Shown here: positions 25,184 through 33,204 of the stretch, piece by piece
How the letters are laid out: each line of letters begins with the position of its first letter
How positions within the stretch are numbered: position 1 is the stretch's first letter
Assembly: GCA_934661735.1 (NCBI GenBank)
Contig: CAKUJN010000009.1
Coordinates: 1 to 39,099 of the forward strand
Reading direction: 5' to 3'
Length of the DNA: 39,099 nucleotides
DNA from: an uncultured Oscillospiraceae bacterium
GTDB lineage: Bacteria; Bacillota; Clostridia; Oscillospirales; Oscillospiraceae
The notes under the pieces: model-generated
What the model saw: the letters and a program-made list of their open reading frames with translations, nothing else
What the model was told of the DNA's origin: nothing
Databases searched by the model: none
Position numbers and translations under genes: made by a program

Positions 25184-25184
<1 letters not shown>
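23760..25184 (-). CDS. purB: Adenylosuccinate lyase
   Basis: Releases fumarate from adenylosuccinate and from SAICAR in purine synthesis. The 474-residue protein shows HDVMAHIHGF, HLGATSCYVTDNADL, GYTHYQPAQ with a catalytic His, and GSSAMAYKRNP, the fumarase/aspartase-superfamily signature loop. The ATG at 25184 shares one base with the purA stop (TGATGG). A second ATG two codons on (25178) is an equally possible start, and neither has a strong ribosome site, which points to translational coupling with purA. Confidence 0.96.
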
Positions 25185-26479
<1,295 letters not shown>

Positions 26480-26490
26480 TCAGCTTGACG

Positions 26491-26509
26491 GCGCGGCGCT
26501 CCGCCGCGC
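26491..26509 (-). other. GC hairpin in the purA leader
   Basis: GCGCGGCG (26491-26498) pairs perfectly with CGCCGCGC (26502-26509) around CTC, between the promoter and purA. No T-run follows on the minus strand, so its role is unclear. Confidence 0.4.
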
Positions 26510-26526
26510 ATACTTTCCATGAAAGC

Positions 26527-26555
26527 ATTATAGCGGATGAAATGGCATAAGTAAA
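26527..26555 (-). promoter_or_regulatory. Promoter of purA-purB
   Basis: TTTACT (26555-26550) and a perfect TATAAT (26532-26527) on the minus strand are spaced by 17 bases. Confidence 0.8.
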
Positions 26556-26743
26556 TCAGTTCATTTGAATGGTAGACATTAAAAAATGTAATGACTTGTT
26601 TGAAGAACAGCTGTCCTCCATGTGCAGACGCGCGTTGATGGAAACAGTGCCGCGTCCGCCGGCGGTGGATTCATAAACGACGTAAAAACTGAAAAAATCC
26701 TCAAAAATCGTTTCAATTTTCGAGAAAATCTGAAAAATATTCA

Positions 26744-26763
26744 CGTTTTTGCATGCAAAAACG
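26744..26763. promoter_or_regulatory. 20-base perfect palindrome upstream of yerC
   Basis: CGTTTTTGCATGCAAAAACG is fully self-complementary and lies about 70 bases upstream of the yerC promoter, in an otherwise AT-rich 350-base gap. It could be an operator for a dimeric regulator. No T-run follows, so it is not an ordinary terminator. Nothing else gene-like was seen from 26560 to 26831. Confidence 0.5.
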
Positions 26764-26831
26764 CGGTGAAATTCTGCAAAGTCCAGGGTGTTTGCGCATG
26801 GGGAATACGCTGGGGTACGTACATTTTGGAC

Positions 26832-26860
26832 TTTACTTTTTCCGTTTATTCCTTTACTAT
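26832..26860 (+). promoter_or_regulatory. Promoter of yerC-methyltransferase-hslO
   Basis: TTTACT (26832-26837) and TACTAT (26855-26860) are spaced by 17 bases; an overlapping TATATAAA is an alternative -10. Confidence 0.65.
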
Positions 26861-26909
26861 ATAAAACAGGCAAAGCTATTGCCGTATATCGTAAAGTGAG
26901 GAAACTGCC

Positions 26910-27209
26910 TTGAATAACAGAAACAAGCGCTCCGATCCGCAGAGCGAGCTGTACCGCGCGATTCTGATGCTGAAGGACGTCAACGAGTGCTATGACTTTT
27001 TCGTCGATCTGTGCACCGTGTCCGAGCTGAAGGCGATGGAGCAGCGCTTTGAGGTGGCGAAGCTGCTGAACGACGGCCTGATTTACAACGACATTCTGGA
27101 AAAGACCGGCGCAAGCAGCGCCACAATCAGCCGCGTCAACCGGAGTCTGAACTATGGCACCGACGCGTACCGCGCGCTGTTTGAGCGCATGGCGGAGGAA
27201 AAGAAGTGA
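26910..27209 (+). CDS. yerC: YerC/YecD family TrpR-like protein
   Basis: A 99-residue helical DNA-binding protein of the Trp-repressor superfamily. LCTVSELKAMEQRFEVAKLL and NDILEKTGASSATISRVNRSL form the helix-turn-helix. It starts with TTG at 26910, with GAGGA seven bases upstream; no in-frame ATG exists before residue 20. The role of this family is not well established; the name reflects homology to TrpR, not tryptophan control. The next gene overlaps its stop (GTGA). Confidence 0.9.
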   Translation: MNNRNKRSDPQSELYRAILMLKDVNECYDFFVDLCTVSELKAMEQRFEVAKLLNDGLIYNDILEKTGASSATISRVNRSLNYGTDAYRALFERMAEEKK

Positions 27210-27955
27210 GCGCCTATGAGGCGCTTGCCGGAAGCTATGACGAGCTGACCTATGATATCCCGTATGAGAAGATCGCGGACTATTTCGCGGCTGTGCTGCG
27301 CCGGTACGGCGTGCAGGCGCGCAGCGTGCTGGATCTTGCATGCGGGACGGGGTCGCTCGCCGTGCTGCTGGCGCAGAGGGGGCTGCGGGTGCTGGGTGTG
27401 GACTGTTCGGAGGAGATGCTGACGCAGGCCGGTGAAAAGTCCATGCAGATGGAAAATCCGCCGTTCTGGATCTGCCAGAAAATGCAGCGCCTGCGTCTTG
27501 CCGAGCCGGTTGACGCGGCAATCTGCTGCCTGGACAGCATCAATTATCTGACCAATCCAAAGGATTGCCGCGAAACGTTCCGGCGCGTGTATCGGTCGCT
27601 GTCGGACGGCGGCGTCTTTTTATTCGATATCAATACGCCGTATAAGCTGATGGGACTGGACGGACAGGTGTTTCTGGATGAGACAGAGGACACCTACTGT
27701 GTCTGGCGCGCGTCGTTTGACAGGCGGCGCAATCTTTGCCGCTATGGCATGGATTTGTTCCAGCTGGACGGAGCGCGCTGGGTGCGCAGCGCCGAAGAGC
27801 ACGACGAATACGCCTACACGCCCGATGAGCTGGAGCAGTATCTGCGCGAGGCGGGCTTTACGGATATCCGGCGCTTTGGCGACCGGACGTTCCGCCGCCC
27901 GAAGGACGACGCGCTCCGTATCTATTTTGCGGCACGGAAAAAGGAGCAGCCATGA
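27206..27955 (+). CDS. Class I SAM-dependent methyltransferase
   Basis: A 249-residue cytoplasmic methyltransferase. VLDLACGTGSLAVLLAQRG (about 42-60) is motif I, GVDCSEEML gives the acidic residue after strand 2, and AAICCLDSINYLTN fits motif II/IV. It starts with GTG at 27206, overlapping the yerC stop, with GGAGG upstream. The substrate is unknown. It overlaps hslO by four bases. Confidence 0.9.
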   Translation: MSAYEALAGSYDELTYDIPYEKIADYFAAVLRRYGVQARSVLDLACGTGSLAVLLAQRGLRVLGVDCSEEMLTQAGEKSMQMENPPFWICQKMQRLRLAEPVDAAICCLDSINYLTNPKDCRETFRRVYRSLSDGGVFLFDINTPYKLMGLDGQVFLDETEDTYCVWRASFDRRRNLCRYGMDLFQLDGARWVRSAEEHDEYAYTPDELEQYLREAGFTDIRRFGDRTFRRPKDDALRIYFAARKKEQP

Positions 27956-28851
27956 ACAAACAGCATGATCAGATTGTCCGCGCCATGACAAAGGACGGCT
28001 GGGTCAAGGCCGTCGCGGTTTCCTCGCGGGAAATCGTCGAGCGGGCGCGGCAGATTCATAAAACACTGCCGACGGCAACCGCGGCGCTGGGCCGTCTGCT
28101 TTCCGCGGCGTCCATGATGGGCAATATGCAGAAGGTGGACGACGGCTCGCTGACGCTGCAAATCAAGGGCGGCGGCCCGCTCGGCATGCTGCTGGCGGTG
28201 TCGGACGCGGAGGGGAACGTCCGCGGCTTTGTGGAGAATCCGCAGATCAGCCTGCTGGAAAAGTACCGCGGCAAGCTGGACGTCGGCGCGGCCGTGGGAA
28301 CGGACGGCATGCTGACGGTCATCCGCGATCTGCGGATGAAGGACCCGTACGTGGGAAGCGTGGCGCTGGTTTCCGGCGAGATTGCCGAGGATATCACACA
28401 GTATTTCGCCCAGAGCGAGCAGATCCCGACCGCGTGCGCCCTTGGCGTGCTGGTGGACGTGGACCAGAGCGTCCGCGCCTCGGGCGGCTACATTGTCCAG
28501 CTGCTGCCCGGCGCGCCGGATGAGACGATCGACAGGCTGGAGGCCGGAATTCAGGCGGCCGGCTCGGTGACATCGATGCTGGACGCGGGCCTGACGCCCG
28601 AGCAGATGCTGCAAAAGGTCATGGAACCGTTCGAGCTGGAGATACTGGAGACGACGCCGGTGGAATACCGCTGCACCTGCAGCCGTGAGCGTGTGGCACG
28701 GACGCTGCTGACGCTGGGCGTGGAGGAACTGGAGCAGATCGTGCGGACGCAGGAGACGCTGCACATCGACTGTCAGTTCTGTGATAAAATATACGATTTT
28801 ACGCCGGAAAACGTGCGGGAGCTGCTGAATCAGATCTCTGAAAATTCTTGA
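27952..28851 (+). CDS. hslO: Redox-activated chaperone Hsp33
   Basis: Holdase chaperone switched on by oxidation: zinc release and disulfide formation unfold its C-terminus, which then binds client proteins. The 299-residue length is standard. The zinc site is complete: CTC (Cys241, Cys243) and CQFC (Cys274, Cys277). The N-terminal domain has GRLLSAASMMGNMQK and LQIKGGGPLGMLLAVSD. It is translationally coupled to the methyltransferase gene (ATGA). Confidence 0.96.
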   Translation: MNKQHDQIVRAMTKDGWVKAVAVSSREIVERARQIHKTLPTATAALGRLLSAASMMGNMQKVDDGSLTLQIKGGGPLGMLLAVSDAEGNVRGFVENPQISLLEKYRGKLDVGAAVGTDGMLTVIRDLRMKDPYVGSVALVSGEIAEDITQYFAQSEQIPTACALGVLVDVDQSVRASGGYIVQLLPGAPDETIDRLEAGIQAAGSVTSMLDAGLTPEQMLQKVMEPFELEILETTPVEYRCTCSRERVARTLLTLGVEELEQIVRTQETLHIDCQFCDKIYDFTPENVRELLNQISENS

Positions 28852-28871
28852 AATTTTTTTCGGTGGAAAGC

Positions 28872-28900
28872 TTGACAAAATGAGCCGCCTTGTGTATAAT
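28872..28900 (+). promoter_or_regulatory. Promoter of the tRNA cluster
   Basis: A fully consensus sigma-A promoter: TTGACA (28872-28877), 17 bases, TATAAT (28895-28900). It lies 38 bases before tRNA-Val. Confidence 0.95.
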
Positions 28901-28938
28901 AACACCCGTCGCTGAGAAATGCGGCGCGGTTGTGGAAC

Positions 28939-29014
28939 GGAAGGTTAGCTCAGCTGGGAGAGCACTTGCCTTACAAGCAAGGGGTCACAGGTTCGAGCCC
29001 TGTACTTTCCACCA
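28939..29014 (+). tRNA. tRNA-Val (TAC)
   Basis: 76-base cloverleaf with encoded CCA. The acceptor GGAAGGT pairs with ACTTTCC, the anticodon arm CTTGC-CTTACAA-GCAAG reads TAC, and the T-loop is GTTCGAGCC. First gene of the cluster. Confidence 0.97.
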
Positions 29015-29020
29015 ACATTT

Positions 29021-29097
29021 GGCCCGGTGGTGCAGTCGGTTAGCACGCCAGCCTGTCACGCTGGAGGTCGACAGTTCGAGTCTGTTCCGGGTCGCCA
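29021..29097 (+). tRNA. tRNA-Asp (GTC)
   Basis: 77-base cloverleaf with encoded CCA. The acceptor GGCCCGG pairs with CCGGGTC, and the anticodon arm CCAGC-CTGTCAC-GCTGG reads GTC. Confidence 0.97.
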
Positions 29098-29107
29098 TAA
29101 TGTATGA

Positions 29108-29130
29108 TGAGGCGAGTTTATCTCGCCTCA
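29108..29130 (+). other. Hairpin between tRNA-Asp and tRNA-Phe
   Basis: TGAGGCGAG (29108-29116) pairs perfectly with CTCGCCTCA (29122-29130) around TTTAT. There is no T-run; it is probably a processing hairpin in the polycistronic tRNA transcript. Confidence 0.6.
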
Positions 29131-29134
29131 ACAT

Positions 29135-29210
<76 letters not shown>

Positions 29211-29214
29211 TTAT

Positions 29215-29290
29215 GCGGGTGTAGCTCATCCGGTAGAGCGCCACCTTGCCAAGGTGGAGGTAGCGAGTTCGAGCCTCGTCACCCGCTCCA
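29215..29290 (+). tRNA. tRNA-Gly (GCC)
   Basis: 76-base cloverleaf with encoded CCA. The acceptor GCGGGTG pairs with CACCCGC, and the anticodon arm CACCT-TGCCA-AGGTG reads GCC. Confidence 0.97.
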
Positions 29291-29298
29291 AATAAAAT

Positions 29299-29325
29299 AG
29301 GAATGCCTCATCGCATTCCTTTTTT
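29299..29325 (+). terminator. Intrinsic terminator between tRNA-Gly and tRNA-Cys
   Basis: AGGAATGC (29299-29306) pairs with GCATTCCT (29313-29320) around CTCATC, ending in a run of Ts to 29325. It separates four tRNAs from tRNA-Cys. Confidence 0.85.
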
Positions 29326-29332
29326 CATATCC

Positions 29333-29407
29333 GGTGCTGTGGCCAAGTGGTAAGGCAAAGGTCTGCAAAACCTTCATTCCCCAGTTCAAATCTGGGCAGC
29401 ACCTCCA
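29333..29407 (+). tRNA. tRNA-Cys (GCA)
   Basis: 75-base cloverleaf with encoded CCA. The acceptor GGTGCTG pairs with CAGCACC, and the anticodon arm AAGGT-CTGCAAA-ACCTT reads GCA. It lies eight bases after a terminator with no obvious promoter of its own, so it may depend on read-through. A tyrosine recombinase remnant follows. Confidence 0.96.
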
Positions 29408-29409
29408 TC

Positions 29410-29446
29410 GTCGCTGCGGACTGCATATCGTTCGCAGCGACTTTTT
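29410..29446 (+). terminator. Intrinsic terminator after tRNA-Cys
   Basis: GTCGCTGCG (29410-29418) pairs with CGCAGCGAC (29433-29441), followed by TTTTT. Confidence 0.9.
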
Positions 29447-29496
29447 ATGCTTTGCATGAAAAGTCACTTCTCACTCATTCCGTCGCAGCTCCTCTC

Positions 29497-29529
29497 AAAA
29501 CCGCAATCGCTTCGCTGGATTGCGGTTTT
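29497..29529 (+). terminator. Hairpin/terminator upstream of the integrase remnant
   Basis: AAAACCGCAATC (29497-29508) pairs perfectly with GATTGCGGTTTT (29518-29529) and is followed by GCTTTTC. No gene lies between it and the previous terminator. Confidence 0.75.
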
Positions 29530-29579
29530 GCTTTTCTGGTTTGGAAGTTGATCCATAGTGTTCGAATCACACAAAAGTT

Positions 29580-29617
29580 GAGAAATTCAGACGCTTTACT
29601 TGAATTTCTCTTTTTTT
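29580..29617 (+). terminator. Second hairpin/terminator upstream of the integrase remnant
   Basis: GAGAAATTCA (29580-29589) pairs with TGAATTTCTC (29601-29610), then seven Ts. Three terminators within 210 bases insulate the tRNA operon from the integrase. Confidence 0.82.
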
Positions 29618-29683
29618 ATTTCTATATAAGTTCGAAATATCAAGTTTTGCATTCGTGTTTTTCTGAATTTGACCTTTCAGGGA

Positions 29684-29697
29684 CAAAGGCCTGCAAA
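29684..29697 (+). repeat. Partial copy of the tRNA-Cys anticodon arm
   Basis: CAAAGGCCTGCAAA matches CAAAGGTCTGCAAA of the tRNA-Cys anticodon arm (29356-29369) at 13 of 14 positions. It lies 15 bases before the recombinase start. Tyrosine recombinases often cross over in tRNA anticodon loops, so this could be part of an attachment site. The sequence beyond the match does not continue as tRNA. Confidence 0.4.
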
Positions 29698-29711
29698 TTT
29701 GGAGGACAATT

Positions 29712-30617
29712 ATGCGAATGAGAAAAGTGAGCGAAAAAGTTCAAACTTTGGAGGAATTGATCGGGAAATTCTTACTTGTGAAGCAGTCACAGCACACCGG
29801 TGAGCTGGCAATGCGGGACTATCGGAACTGCCTTGTGGATTTCTTAAAGCACAGCCGGAACAGCATTTCCTATGAGCTGCTGGAACAGGACGCCCTGCGG
29901 TATTTTGCTGCTATCCCCAATACCTCCCCTGCCCGTTATAATAAGCCCTTTCAAAACGTCAATGCGTTTTTTAACTGGCTGGTATCGAATGAATATTTGC
30001 CTAAGAACCCGCTCAAAGTCAATGGCTTGAAAAAACGAAAAGACGATGGGAATGTTAAACCGGCCAGCATTGAGGCGTTGCAGAGCTTCCTGAAGGCTCT
30101 GGACAGAAAAAGCTATACAGGTATGCGCGACTATGTGATTATTGTCCTGATGCTGGACACCGGCATTCGGACAAAAGAATTACTGGGACTGCGTGACGCT
30201 GATTTCAATAAAGCTGCTGGCAGTGTATCTGTGTCAAAGCTGATTGCGAAAACGAGACAGACCAGAACAATCTATTTAAGCGCGTCAACGGTTCGATTAA
30301 TTGCAGACTTTCAGGCAATCAAGCCGCAGGCGTGGGACGATTGGCTTTTTCCCAACTATGAAGGCAAGCAATTGAAGGTAGACCATCTGGATAAGGCATT
30401 TTTGAAATACAGCGAAAAGAGCGGAATTAAAATCACGCCCTATCAGCTGCGCCACAGCTTTGCAACACTCTTTTTGAAGAACGGCGGAGAAGTGCTTTGC
30501 ATGGACTCCTCTTTGCAGAGCGGCATGACCTCAAACAGGAACGATCGCGCAGAAAACTGCTGCACACCCTTCGTGTGCGGCGGCGCTTTTTCCGTGCGCT
30601 GTGCAGGAGAACTTTGA
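29712..30617 (+). pseudogene. Tyrosine recombinase/integrase, 3' truncated
   Basis: The 301-residue frame is a phage-integrase-family protein. It has an N-terminal SAM-like core-binding domain (about 10-105; NVNAFFNWLVSNEYLPKNP), then the catalytic domain with Arg153 in DTGIRTKELLGL, a Lys in the beta-hairpin SKLIAKTRQTR, and YQLRHSFAT (Arg247; the first His is Tyr244). After FLKNGGE at about 260 the family sequence stops. The GH(K/T) block with the second His/Trp, and the nucleophilic Tyr, are missing; the last 40 residues are unrelated and GC-rich. The gene body is clearly lower in GC than its neighbours. It is probably an inactive remnant of an element that entered at the tRNA cluster. The start has a GGAGGA site. 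Confidence 0.82.
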
Positions 30618-30642
30618 CATTCCGCGCAGATCGTGCTAGACT
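30614..30642 (+). promoter_or_regulatory. Promoter of the unknown 255-residue gene
   Basis: A perfect TTGACA (30614-30619), 17 bases, and TAGACT (30637-30642). The -35 overlaps the stop codon of the integrase remnant. Confidence 0.75.
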
Positions 30643-30671
30643 GATAAAAAGAACTGCTTCAGGAGAATTTT

Positions 30672-31439
30672 ATGGATCTGTTTTCTTATTATCTGCAATT
30701 TCTGACCGAAATCTGCGAGGGCACGCGCCCGTTGCCCGAGGGCATGACGCTGACGGCGCAGGACGATATGCAAAAGGCCATGGAGCTGCAAGCGCAGATT
30801 CAGGCCATGGGCATCCCCGCCTTTGTCCGCGCGTGCGCCGCACAGAGCGGGACGGAAATTCCAGAGGCGGCATATGAGAGCTTTGACGAGGGCGCGCTGA
30901 TGGAGGCCCTCCGGCACGTGCCGGTGCAGGAGGAGACCATGGAGGCCGCCGCCGAGCCGCCCGAGGAAGCGCCGGCCGAGCCGGTCCGCACAGAGGTGCG
31001 CGATATCTATGAGGTTTTTCTGGACAGCGTGTGTCTGGAGGACGAGCTGCTGCAATATCTGATCGACATTGTCCGCCGCGGCGCGAAGGACGAATTTCAG
31101 AAGCTTTCCCACGCGGCGGCGCGGACGCTTCTGGATATGGACGATTTTCTGGCATGGCTCGGCAACAAGGAACTGCTCGCGCCCGTGGAGGAGCGCGCGT
31201 GCGTGCGCATCATGGACGGATGCTTTGACCGGCTGCTGCGCGAGGGAAAGCGCGAGCTGCTTGCCGCGCTGTTAAGCGGCGACGAGCAGACGTTCTGTGC
31301 CTTCCGCGCCGAGGCGCCCGAGCTTCAGCATCTGCCGGATGCAACATATGCGTGGTACTGCGCAAACTATCTGGACCGCTATTATCCCGTGCGCTTTTTC
31401 ATGAAATGCGGCGGCGTACAGTTTCCGCAGGCTGAATAA
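30672..31439 (+). CDS. Uncharacterised acidic protein
   Basis: I do not recognise this 255-residue protein. It is soluble, with no signal peptide or membrane segment. The N-terminal part is helical (MDLFSYYLQFLTEI). A Glu/Ala/Pro-rich linker follows at about 92-108, then a helical C-terminal region with DIYEVFLDSVCLEDELLQY and LLDMDDFLAWLGNKELL. It ends YLDRYYPVRFFMKCGGVQF. It has a strong promoter and AGGAG site, and lies 27 bases before ppaC, so the two are probably co-transcribed. Base composition matches the host rather than the integrase remnant beside it. Coding status is well supported; function is not. Confidence 0.8.
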   Translation: MDLFSYYLQFLTEICEGTRPLPEGMTLTAQDDMQKAMELQAQIQAMGIPAFVRACAAQSGTEIPEAAYESFDEGALMEALRHVPVQEETMEAAAEPPEEAPAEPVRTEVRDIYEVFLDSVCLEDELLQYLIDIVRRGAKDEFQKLSHAAARTLLDMDDFLAWLGNKELLAPVEERACVRIMDGCFDRLLREGKRELLAALLSGDEQTFCAFRAEAPELQHLPDATYAWYCANYLDRYYPVRFFMKCGGVQFPQAE

Positions 31440-31466
31440 TCAACGAAATCAGACAGGAGGATATCC

Positions 31467-33083
31467 ATGGAACCCATCTATGTCACCGGACACCGGAACC
31501 CCGATACCGACTCCATTGTCTCCGCCATCGCCTACGCGGCGCTGCGCAACGCGCTGGGCGACCGCGAATTTGTTCCCGCGCGCCTCGGCCACGTCAGCGA
31601 TGAGACGAATCTGATTCTCAACCGCTTCGGCTATGAAGCGCCCGTGCAGCTCCAGACCATGCGCACGCAGGTCTGCGACCTCGACTATGATACGCCGCCG
31701 GCGCTCAGCCGCGCGGTGACGGTCGGACGGGCGTGGGAGGCGCTTTACTCCAACCGCGGCGTGCCGTCACTTCCGGTTACAACCGACAACGGCTGCCTGT
31801 ACGGCATGGTTTCACCGAAGGAAATCGCCGCGTATGACATGCGCACGCTGAACGACAGCTACGCCGACCGGATTCCGATGTTCAATCTGCTGAGCGTTCT
31901 GGATGGCAAGATTCTCAACGAGGCCGGCCATCTGGTCGACAGCGTCAGCGGCGAGGTGTGCATTGCCCTGCCGCAGAGCAACCCGAATCTGCTGTTTACG
32001 CGCAGGGAATCCATCGTCATCTGCGGCCAGCAGCCCGAGATGGCGCGCCGTGCGATTGAAATGGGCGTGTGCTGCCTGATCGTGTGTCAGGCGGAGCTTC
32101 CGGAGGAGCTGCGAAACGCACCGACCTCCACCTGCATCATTGTCACGCCCTATGACGCGTTCAAGGCTGCGCGCATGGTCTATCAGGCCATCCCGATTCA
32201 GCGCATCTGCCGCACGGACGATCTGGAGGCGTTCCACCTGACCGACTTTGTCGACGACGTCAAGGAGACCGTCTCCCGAAGCCGCCACCGCAGCTACCCG
32301 ATTCTGGACGAAAACGAAAAGGTCGTCGGCACGCTCTCACGCTTCCATCTGATCAAGCCCAGACGCAAGCGCGTCGTGTTAGTCGACCACAATGAGATGT
32401 CGCAGTCCGTCCCCGGGCTTGAGCAGGCGGAAATTCTGGAGATCATCGATCACCACCGCCTTGCCGATATTCAGACCGGCAGCCCGATCTACTTCCGCAA
32501 TGAGCCGGTCGGCTCCACCGCCACCATCATCGCCAGCATGTATCAGGAAAAGGGCCTCATGCCGTCGGAAAAGCTGGCGGGTCTGCTTGCCTCGGCGATC
32601 GTGGCCGACACGGTCATGTTCAAGTCGCCCACCAGCACGCCGCACGACCACCGCATGGCCGAGCGCATGGCGCGTATTGCCAACCTGTCTCTGGACGAGC
32701 TGGGCAAGTTCATCTTCTCCGCTTCCACGTCCGAGGACAAGACGGCCGATTCGCTGCTGTTCTCCGACTTCAAGGATTTCCATATCGCGGGCCACGATTT
32801 CGGCGTCAGCCAGATCACCTGCGTCGACGCCGAGCGGATGCTGTCGCGCAAGGACGAGTTCCTCACGCTGATGGCGCACACAATGGACGAGAAAAAGTAC
32901 AGCTTCATGATCCTGATGATTACGGACGTTCTGATCGAGGGCACGCATCTGCTGTACCTCGGCGACGAGGAGATCATTCCGCAGGCATTCGGCGTACACC
33001 TCAAGGAGCACGCATGCTTCCTGCCGCACGTCGTGTCCAGAAAGAAGCAGATCATTCCCATGCTCTCCGCCCTGTGGGGTTGA
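31467..33083 (+). CDS. ppaC: Manganese-dependent inorganic pyrophosphatase with CBS and DRTGG domains
   Basis: Hydrolyses pyrophosphate to phosphate. The 538 residues are those of the regulated family II enzyme. The DHH domain begins YVTGHRNPDTDS with metal ligands His9, Asp13 and Asp15. It is interrupted by CBS-DRTGG-CBS modules (roughly 65-300; VPSLPVTTDNGCLYGMV and HRSYPILDENEKVVGTLS are the CBS cores), then resumes with VDHNEMSQ and IDHHRL. The DHHA2 domain follows, with FKSPTSTPHDHR and the C-terminal SRKKQ substrate-binding motif. In this family the CBS pair binds adenine nucleotides and DRTGG is needed for diadenosine polyphosphate activation, so energy-state control is expected. GGAGG lies before the ATG. 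Confidence 0.95.
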   Translation: MEPIYVTGHRNPDTDSIVSAIAYAALRNALGDREFVPARLGHVSDETNLILNRFGYEAPVQLQTMRTQVCDLDYDTPPALSRAVTVGRAWEALYSNRGVPSLPVTTDNGCLYGMVSPKEIAAYDMRTLNDSYADRIPMFNLLSVLDGKILNEAGHLVDSVSGEVCIALPQSNPNLLFTRRESIVICGQQPEMARRAIEMGVCCLIVCQAELPEELRNAPTSTCIIVTPYDAFKAARMVYQAIPIQRICRTDDLEAFHLTDFVDDVKETVSRSRHRSYPILDENEKVVGTLSRFHLIKPRRKRVVLVDHNEMSQSVPGLEQAEILEIIDHHRLADIQTGSPIYFRNEPVGSTATIIASMYQEKGLMPSEKLAGLLASAIVADTVMFKSPTSTPHDHRMAERMARIANLSLDELGKFIFSASTSEDKTADSLLFSDFKDFHIAGHDFGVSQITCVDAERMLSRKDEFLTLMAHTMDEKKYSFMILMITDVLIEGTHLLYLGDEEIIPQAFGVHLKEHACFLPHVVSRKKQIIPMLSALWG

Positions 33084-33104
33084 TTGGCGGGCCGACAGAG
33101 TGCT

Positions 33105-33176
33105 GTGCAGAATCGTCTGCGAAGCACCGGCTGCGGTGTCACTGCATCAACGGCAGTTCGGTGCAAACTGGAAAAG
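33105..33176 (-). repeat. Solo half-unit of the dispersed intergenic repeat
   Basis: On the minus strand it reads CCAGTTTGCACCGAACTGCC followed by GTTGATGCAGTGACACCGCA and GGTGCTTCGCAGAC. It aligns closely with the left outer end of copy B and with 38734-38800. It begins right beyond the terminator between the convergent ppaC and flavoprotein genes, without the hairpins or body of a full element. Confidence 0.8.
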
Positions 33177-33204
33177 CCCCCTCCGCACGGAGGGGGCCGT
33201 TTTT
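33177..33204 (+). terminator. Shared terminator between ppaC and the flavoprotein gene
   Basis: CCCCCTCCG (33177-33185) pairs perfectly with CGGAGGGGG (33188-33196) around CA, followed by CCGTTTTT. The T-run also holds the stop codon of the minus-strand gene. It lies over 90 bases past the ppaC stop and may serve both directions. Confidence 0.8.

Noticed and set aside
29556..29576. A GTTCGAATC stretch resembling a tRNA T-arm between tRNA-Cys and the integrase
   Set aside because: The flanking stem pairs poorly and no acceptor or anticodon arm accompanies it, so it is not a tRNA gene or a convincing displaced tRNA end.
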